64,000 nt of DNA from Mimachlamys varia (taxonomy: Eukaryota > Mollusca > Bivalvia > Pectinida > Pectinidae). The DNA is taken from positions 17,482,757-17,546,756 of the forward strand of contig OX392543.1 of assembly GCA_947623455.1 (NCBI GenBank). The letters are read 5' to 3'. Below the pieces are notes generated by a model. The model was not told the origin of the DNA. It searched no databases and saw only the letters and a program-made list of their open reading frames with translations. Made by a program: the position numbers and the translations under genes. Positions 58,601 to 64,000 of the stretch are shown in pieces; the first letter of the stretch is position 1, and every line of letters starts with the position of its first letter.

Positions 58601-61600
58601 CGATATATAAACATTTGAATATTTACAAACTCATTTGTTGTTGAAAATATGACAATTTCAGTATAACAGGTGAAGATTGATAATAAAGCTAAGTTAAGTG
58701 TTCAACTGAGCTTAAAGTATACACTCAGCAAAATGGAAAACAGAACGTGTAAATTGTATTTAGATTTAGTTCATAGGAATAAGTTCTAATTATCCTGATT
58801 AGATACATAGTCAGCGAGTGCATATCACATTGTACCACCTATTTCCCTCCTTGATATCCAGGAGTTACGCTCACCTATGCTCTCTACACCCCTGGCAAAA
58901 CTGAAGGCTCTATGAATGCCACCTTGTTGATGAGACAGGAAGATTAGTTCAACCCTTTGATATACCGGTGGTCATGTTACGGTAAAAATTGACAATCTTT
59001 GAAGTTGCTTACAGCTCCTCCTTTTTTTTACCCGAGGGAGCCTTCAGTTTTGCCATGACATATTCCAGGCGTGTAGACAGCATTGGTACGCATACGGTCT
59101 GTGATATTAACATTTCCCAGCACAAATTCAGAGAAGCAAAGTGCAGTGTTTATTATAACAAATATATTGAAATTAAAGGACTTTCTACTAGCCGATATGA
59201 ATATTAATAGTCATGGGCATAACTAGTGGCTAACACTGCAGACTGAATGTAACCCCTGGATATGGAGAATGCCTGTATACCTACATATTCAGCCTTTCCC
59301 TGTACCGTACCAGTGTAAATATCACATTATACTGCCTGTATACCTACATATTCAGCCTTTTCCTGTACCATACCAGTGTAAATATCACAATATACCGCCT
59401 GTATACCTATATATTAAGCCTTTCCCTGTACCATACCAGTGTAAATATCACAATATACCGCCTGTATACCTACATATTCAGCCTTTCCCTGTACCGTACC
59501 AGTGTAAATATCACAATATACCGCCTGTATACCTACATATTCAGCCTTTCCCTGTACCGTACCAGTGTAAATATCACATTATACCGCCTGTATACCTACA
59601 TATTCAGCCTTTCCCTGTACCATACCAGTGTAAATATCACATTATACCACCTATATACCTACATATTCAGCCTTTCCCTGTACCATACCAGTGTAAATAT
59701 TACGGTATACCGCCTGTATACCTACATATTCAGCCTTTCCCTGCTTGTTGCCTCCCCTGACGACGGTACGCTCTAGTCCATCAAGATGTTTGTTTAGGTA
59801 TTCCGTGTCCTTAAGTCGCAGCTCGTTGTGGATAATTTCTAAATCACGAGCGGGGTTTACATCCCCTTCCACATGGACAATCTCGTCATCATCAAAAGCA
59901 CCTGTCACAAAACACCACATATACGGTAAATCAATATATATATATACACACTTTATATCATAAACACAGTACAATTACGACAGGAAATTCACATTTTAAC
60001 CTTCGGATTAACACGATTAATTGAATACGATACATTGAGATTAATATATTTATAAATAACACAGAAACAAAAATAACGATATATATATACACTTTATTAA
60101 CTCATTCATCCTTGAAGACAGATTTGAACTCTTCCAATTCAAAGGTTGGGACAGTTCATTATGAAATATCAGGGGTAAATGAGTTGAGTTATTTTACAAA
60201 TACAAAACAACTTTTAATTTCCATCATTCGTCATTAGAAGTGTACAGAGGGTCTAAATTACATAAAGTGACGAGGAAACTTGAGGACTAACAGTAAATCC
60301 CATCGTTGGACATGTGATTTACGGTAACAGCTTTTAAAGGCCCAATATACGTAACTTCAGGAGATTTTTCGTGATTCTGAAAAAATCCTGAAAAAAATCC
60401 AGTGGATAACCATGCAAAAATAAACCTAAAACGAAGTAAACCTGAGTGGTAACTAACAAGAAACTCTTGACAAAAAAATTCAAAGAATTGAAAATATATC
60501 AAGTGGGGCCCACTTCAACAACAAGCCGAAGTTAGAAGACAGTTCAAAATGGACGCGTGTTTACAAATACCGAGTCTCAACTGCTGCTGTACCAGTTACT
60601 GCATAAGAATTCATCTTAAATATTGCTGATATCAGTTAATCTTAACTAAATCTATAAATATAATAAGTTATTAGGCTTGATTGTTGATTCAGGTTTTGCC
60701 GAAAGTTATGCATATTGGGCTTTTAAAGTTTTTGTTTTTTCAATCAATTCCTGGCTGTTTATTAAAAGCCGAGTATGCTATCCACTCCCCTACAGGGCCA
60801 TCATTAAACACAGAATTTGGTTGCTGTAAAAGCCAACATTTTTACGCATGGAATGTTTTGCTTAGTCGGACTCCAAATTGTTCACAAGTTGGAAATTTTC
60901 CCGCTGTCAGTCATGCTGTTTTGCACTGTGTACCTTAGGGCTGGGCGGTTTTACCGGTATACCGTGGTATAAAGTTTTGATGGTATGTACCGTGGTACAT
61001 TAGTCCTTTACCGGTTTTTTGGGGACTTAGATTTAACTTATCAATTTGAAAGAACTATTTGTTACATCAATTGAAATTCCAATATGGTTTAATAATAATT
61101 TCCTATAAGTTTGCTGATCAACTAGGACAGACATAGCTTCACTCAAACAATATTAGAGGATAACACAACGAGAAACTTATGACAGGCCTCTTGTGGATTG
61201 GCTTCAGAACAAAAATAGCCCGAGACCTTTAGCTAGCTCAAACATTCAATCAAGGTGGTATACCGTGGTACGTACCCCAGTATTTGCCTAAATACCGTGG
61301 TATGTTTTATTTTGTGGTACCCAGCTCTAGTGTACCTATAATACTATTATACACTGTAGAGTTTGAGTGGTGTAAAATATTTTTGCGTGTGGCTATATTC
61401 ACAGAGATGTAATGCCAGTAAAATAAGCAAACTTTCCACATCTTGAAACAATTCCACTTTTTCAGTATAATACAAAACATATACAGAGATATCTTTACCA
61501 GAACCCATTGACAATTAAAAGCATAAAAAATCCACTCTCTACTCAGAAAATTTGAAACCATTAGGCACTGTTCCTTTAGTGTCTGAGAAAATCCATGTGG

Positions 61601-62887
61601 CACTCATGAGATTTAAAACCATTAAACACTGTGCCTATTGTTTGAGAAAAGTCTGTGGCACTCAGGAGATTTAAAACCACTAAACACTGTGCCTATTGTT
61701 TGAGAAAATCCATGTGGCACTCATGAGATTTAAAACCATTAAACACTGTGCCTATTGTTTGAGAAAAGTCTATGTGGCACTCAGAAGATTTAAAACCATT
61801 AAACACTGTGCCTATTGTTTGAGAAAATCCATGTGGCACTCATGAGATTTGAAACCATTAAACACTTTGCCTATTGTTTGAGAAAATCCATGTGGCACTC
61901 ATGAGATTAAAAACCATTAAACACTGTGCCTATTGTTTGAGAAAAGTCTATGTGGCACTCAGAAGATTTAAAACCATTAAACACTGTGCCTAGTGTTCCA
62001 GAAAAATCTTTGTGGCACTCGAGAGATTTGGAACCACTTAACCCTTTGTCTTATATCAGAAAAGTCTACTCAGTACTATTATATTAAAAGTAAATTTTAT
62101 TGTGCATCAAAGATTATGAAAAAGCAGAGAGAATGTGTTCGTGTACTTTGTTTTGTTTGTGTTTTTCGTACTATTAACAGCTACGATCATTTAAGGATGT
62201 GCCAGTAATTTTTGTACTCTCATATATTTACATTTGCTCTGTAATTTTCCATTGACACAATGCTATGAGGCAGTTGCTGCCATACGCCTATAACACCCAG
62301 TGCCTCAGACTATAACTGCAGTTGCTATGGTGACGTCATCAATCTCTATTGTGACGTCATCAATTTCATTGTTGTCTTCACTTGATTTGCTGTTCAGAAT
62401 CGGTTCGAAGAAACTAAATAAAGCACAATGATTCTATCGAAATGTAAATATAAGTAATGAACATTTTAGCAAATATTGTTACAGTCCAATAACACACATT
62501 ACTATTGCTGACAAACTTACATAAAGCCCTACCGGGCTTTATTTAGTTTGTCATCAATAGCAATATTTGTTATAGGACTGTAACAACATTTGCTAAAACA
62601 TTCATTGCTTAAATACTGTCACAGCAAAAACAAAATGAGAAACAAAATTTTTGTATGACAACTCAATAAATCTCCAAAATTATAAACAAACATTGATTAT
62701 CAAGCTATATATTACTATTTAAAAGCAAGTTTTTCAGACTACATGACAAGAAAACTTACGGATTAGATGGAATATGGCGTCACAAGCGTTGATGTTTGAC
62801 AGGAAAGCATTGCCGAGCCCCTGGCCTTCGTGAGCACCCTTCACTAACCCAGCAATGTCTACCACATTAAGATAAGCTGGAACTTTG
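52538..62887 (-). CDS. OLA1: OLA1, Obg-like ATPase 1, last eight coding exons
   Basis: A conserved cytosolic P-loop ATPase of the Obg/YchF family linked to translation and stress responses. The exons are 62887-62760, 59901-59726, 57871-57797, 56242-56145, 55459-55319, 54651-54555, 53934-53812 and 52648-52538, and all phases match. They give 315 residues plus stop. The first starts at the G3 region ([20 protein letters not shown]). The NLSEKD motif replaces the GTPase NKxD motif and explains ATP preference in this family. The C-terminal TGS domain ([17 protein letters not shown] to [14 protein letters not shown]) is complete, and the end is DKKKK-stop. The P-loop exon(s) lie beyond 64000. The intron after 59726 starts inside a tandem repeat. 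Confidence 0.95.
52838..53172. repeat. ~60 bp tandem array built from a MITE end
   Basis: Five to six units contain ACCCCTGGATATTGAGGA and AGGGTGTAGAGAGCATATGG, the terminal sequence of the element at 58852-59267. It lies in the last OLA1 intron. Confidence 0.8.
53812..53934 (-). CDS. OLA1: OLA1 exon: TGS domain core
   Basis: 41 codons ([40 protein letters not shown]), phase 0 at both ends. Confidence 0.94.
54555..54651 (-). CDS. OLA1: OLA1 exon: start of TGS domain
   Basis: 97 nt from tattttcag to gtatgt. It reads [20 protein letters not shown] and [13 protein letters not shown], aligning with the family up to WTIR. Confidence 0.93.
55319..55459 (-). CDS. OLA1: OLA1 exon: G5-like and helical segment
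   Basis: 141 nt encoding [29 protein letters not shown] and [12 protein letters not shown]. It is flanked by cttgccag and gtaaaa. Confidence 0.94.
56145..56242 (-). CDS. OLA1: OLA1 exon with NLSEKD motif
   Basis: 98 nt encoding [20 protein letters not shown] and TRKKNKW. NLSE is the altered G4 motif that gives OLA1 its ATP specificity. The donor is gtgagt. Confidence 0.94.
57370..57760. mobile_element. TA-flanked MITE, copy 3 (OLA1 intron)
   Basis: Both termini are intact (TAAAGGCCCAATATACGTAA and its complement). The interior matches copy 2 orientation. Confidence 0.88.
57797..57871 (-). CDS. OLA1: OLA1 short exon
   Basis: 25 codons ([18 protein letters not shown]...NKE), phase 0, acceptor attatcctccag, donor gtatgt. 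It aligns with the CKVKSWV...DKE region of the family. A TA-flanked MITE lies 36 bp on its lower-coordinate side, inside the next intron. Confidence 0.9.
58083..58595. mobile_element. short hairpin-ended element (OLA1 intron)
   Basis: Starts AACAAGAGGCCCATGGGCC and ends near TTTGGGTCAGATGACCTAG. Two to three internal units contain TACTGGCCAAATATCAGCAT and CCTGGGCCTTTTGG. It is a third sub-family of the same architecture. Confidence 0.65.
58852..59267. mobile_element. ~415 bp palindromic-ended element next to the 63 bp array
   Basis: The left end GATATCCAGGAGTTACGCTC and CTCTACACCCCTGG...ACTGAAGGCTC is mirrored by GAGCCTTCAGTTTTGCCATG near 59038 and AACCCCTGGATATGGAG at 59251. Its right end touches the 63 bp array. 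Partial relatives occur at 26615-26720 and 31805-31895. Confidence 0.65.
59272..59743. repeat. 63 bp tandem array spanning an OLA1 exon-intron boundary
   Basis: Seven full 63 bp units start at 59272, 59335, 59398, 59461, 59524, 59587 and 59650. A partial eighth starts at 59713. In the OLA1 sense each contains CAGGGAAAGGCTGAATAT followed by GTAGGTATAC. The partial unit nearest the exon is the exon end itself. Because 63 is a multiple of three, an open plus-strand frame appears across the array, but it is only repeat. Confidence 0.95.
59726..59901 (-). CDS. OLA1: OLA1 exon whose 3' end lies inside a 63 bp tandem repeat
   Basis: 176 nt with acceptor ttttgtgacag. It encodes [31 protein letters not shown] and [13 protein letters not shown]. 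The family equivalent ends EY/D at the same junction, which supports the donor TAT/gtaggt at 59725. The last 18 coding bases plus this donor form part of a unit repeated seven more times downstream. Confidence 0.9.
60335..60725. mobile_element. TA-flanked MITE, copy 4 (OLA1 intron)
   Basis: Left end intact. The right end has two changes (GTTATGCATATTGGGCTTTTA). Same orientation as copies 1 and 5. Confidence 0.86.
60936..61329. mobile_element. hAT-type nonautonomous element (MITE) with 8 bp duplication
   Basis: Ends TAGGGCTGGG and CCCAGCTCTA are near-perfect inverted repeats. The flanking octamer GTGTACCT is present on both sides (60928-60935 and 61330-61337). Internal subterminal repeats of the type ACCGTGGTA occur at both ends. 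Eight-base duplications and these termini fit hAT. Confidence 0.85.
61540..62045. repeat. 59 bp tandem array in an OLA1 intron (eight units)
   Basis: Units GTGCCTATTGTTTGAGAAAA + TCCATGTGGCACTCATGAGA + TTTAAAACCATTAAACACT. Two variants (CATGAG and CAGAAG) partly alternate, suggesting amplification as dimers. Confidence 0.9.
62456..62606. repeat. foldback sequence in an OLA1 intron
   Basis: AATGAACATTTTAGCAAAT and TTGTTACAGTCC are mirrored by GGACTGTAACAACATTTGCT and AAAACATTCATT, with a central AAAGCCC/GGGCTTT stem. Confidence 0.75.
62760..62887 (-). CDS. OLA1: OLA1 exon: G3/switch II region
   Basis: 128 nt, one base completing a Ser codon at the start and one left at the end. It encodes [17 protein letters not shown] and [20 protein letters not shown], nearly identical to animal OLA1. 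The upstream intron contains a TA-flanked MITE (62924-63314). Confidence 0.94.
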
Positions 62888-62923
62888 CTACAATGAGAAA
62901 ATGTTGAACCCATGAAAATTACC

Positions 62924-63314
62924 TAAAGGCCCAATATACGTAACTTCAGGGAAATTTTCGTGATTCTGAAAAAATTCTGAAAAAAAATCCAGTTGATAAC
63001 CATGCAAAAATAAGCCTAAAACGAAGTAAACATGCGCAGTAACTAACAAGAAACTTCTGACAAAAAAATACAAAGAATTGAAAATAATTCAGGTGGGGCC
63101 ACTGCAACAACAAACCGAAGGCAGAAGACGGTTCGAAATGGACGCATGTTTACAAATAGCGTGTTTTAACTGCTGCTGTAACGGTAGCCGCGAAATAATT
63201 CATCTAGAATATTGCTGATATCAGTTAATCTTAACTAAATCTATAAATATAATAAGCTATAAGGCTTGATTTTGGCTTCAAGTTTTGCCGAAAGTTACGT
63301 ATATTGGGCCTTTA
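62924..63314. mobile_element. TA-flanked MITE, copy 5 (OLA1 intron)
   Basis: Both ends intact. It lies 36 bp upstream of an OLA1 exon acceptor (exon end 62887). Confidence 0.88.
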
Positions 63315-64000
63315 AGATTTGACTCTATTAAATTTTCATCAAAATTCAATTACAATTTTGTTTTCAATGAATATGCAAGAACAAATAAATTCCATACCTC
63401 TTATACCTGGTGAGCAAGTTTAATAATTTAAAAAGCTCTTATAAGTCTAGAAAATGATTTGTTAAAATAAAAATATTATACATGTGCATGTATGCTAAGA
63501 GCTATTCTGGTAAAATATCTATCCTTCCTCAGGACTAGGAGTACTATCTACAGCGTTTTTATTAATAATCTACATTGAAGTAATACTAATAGCCAATACA
63601 GACAAGAAAATCAACCATGGACAGAGGAGATTTGTATTGGGAGTCCCAGGGTCAGGGAGCTCGTGATGTTTACTGGAATATCTCTAAATAAAATTTCATA
63701 TCAAATTTCAACTGTGTCAATGATAGAGTGTCTGATTGGCTTAAACATACCATATGACAGCCAGGCACATTATTTACTCTCCTTACTTTACTTTAATAGT
63801 AGGGAAACATTATCGATTGTTTCCCTTCTATCATTAATGTTTTCCTTCTTAAATATGAAAAGTAATTAGGTTCTCTTCTACATGAGCAGTAAACATATAA
63901 AGTTGAGAAATTCTTCAGATGTTTTTTTTTTTTTGCCAAGAATATTTACCAACACGGCTACTGATTTAGAATATTTATAAAAATGGATGTCTGATTTGTA
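63315..64000. other. OLA1 intron sequence at the window edge
   Basis: No OLA1 exon (P-loop or YHKP region) is found here, so the next upstream exon is beyond the window. AT-rich, with a T run at 63921-63933. Confidence 0.5.

Noticed and set aside
59269..59760. Open frame of 163 codons made of 21-residue repeats (plus strand)
   Set aside because: It is the 63 bp tandem array read in an open frame, and it runs into the OLA1 exon on the opposite strand. No independent evidence supports a protein.

Overview
The window is eukaryotic, AT-rich, intron-containing DNA that looks like a bivalve mollusc genome. The basis is spliced animal genes with GT-AG introns, a tandem family of RING-less B-box/beta-propeller proteins of the kind expanded in bivalves, and very dense short repeats, including hairpin-ended elements with internal ~150 bp tandem repeats that resemble bivalve 'pearl'-type elements. 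The species cannot be fixed from sequence alone. A scallop or a similar bivalve is a guess.

Three conserved genes were rebuilt exon by exon, with splice phases that close at every junction. (1) 5225-10245 (+): the 3' half of DNAJC10/ERdj5, an ER disulfide reductase, as seven exons ending in HDEL-stop. (2) 44917-34330 (-): a complete Sp-family zinc-finger transcription factor (Sp1/3/4 group), seven coding exons and 798 residues, with an SP box, Q/T-rich activation region, Btd box, three C2H2 fingers and an acidic tail. (3) 62887-52538 (-): the last eight coding exons of OLA1 (Obg-like ATPase 1). Its 5' exons lie beyond the window.

Around 1-25 kb lie three copies of a B-box/coiled-coil/beta-propeller gene on the minus strand: intact copies at 1008-2585 and 22953-24509, and a decayed, N-terminally truncated copy at 18294-19551. 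Their flanks are also duplicated, so this is a tandem segmental duplication. Later insertions differ between copies (reverse-transcriptase remnant, hairpin-ended element, TA-flanked MITE, tRNA-derived SINE). The first copy probably lies inside an intron of DNAJC10 on the opposite strand.

Most of the rest is repeats: five full copies and one partial copy of a ~390 bp MITE flanked by TA, at least ten copies of an ~85 bp MITE, a hAT-type MITE with a perfect 8 bp target duplication, a ~260 bp MITE with 6 bp duplications, several foldback elements, hairpin-ended elements, two RT remnants, two SINE-like units and about ten tandem arrays.

The most notable single observation is a 63 bp tandem array in OLA1 (59272-59743). 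Each unit repeats the last 18 nt of an OLA1 exon together with its 5' splice site, giving eight consecutive copies of the donor. Other points are seven perfect TGACGTCA octamers in an array upstream of the Sp gene, nine YY1-like motifs in the Sp gene's last intron, and paired nuclear-receptor half-sites in the 32 kb element. No operon-like or CRISPR-like system is present.
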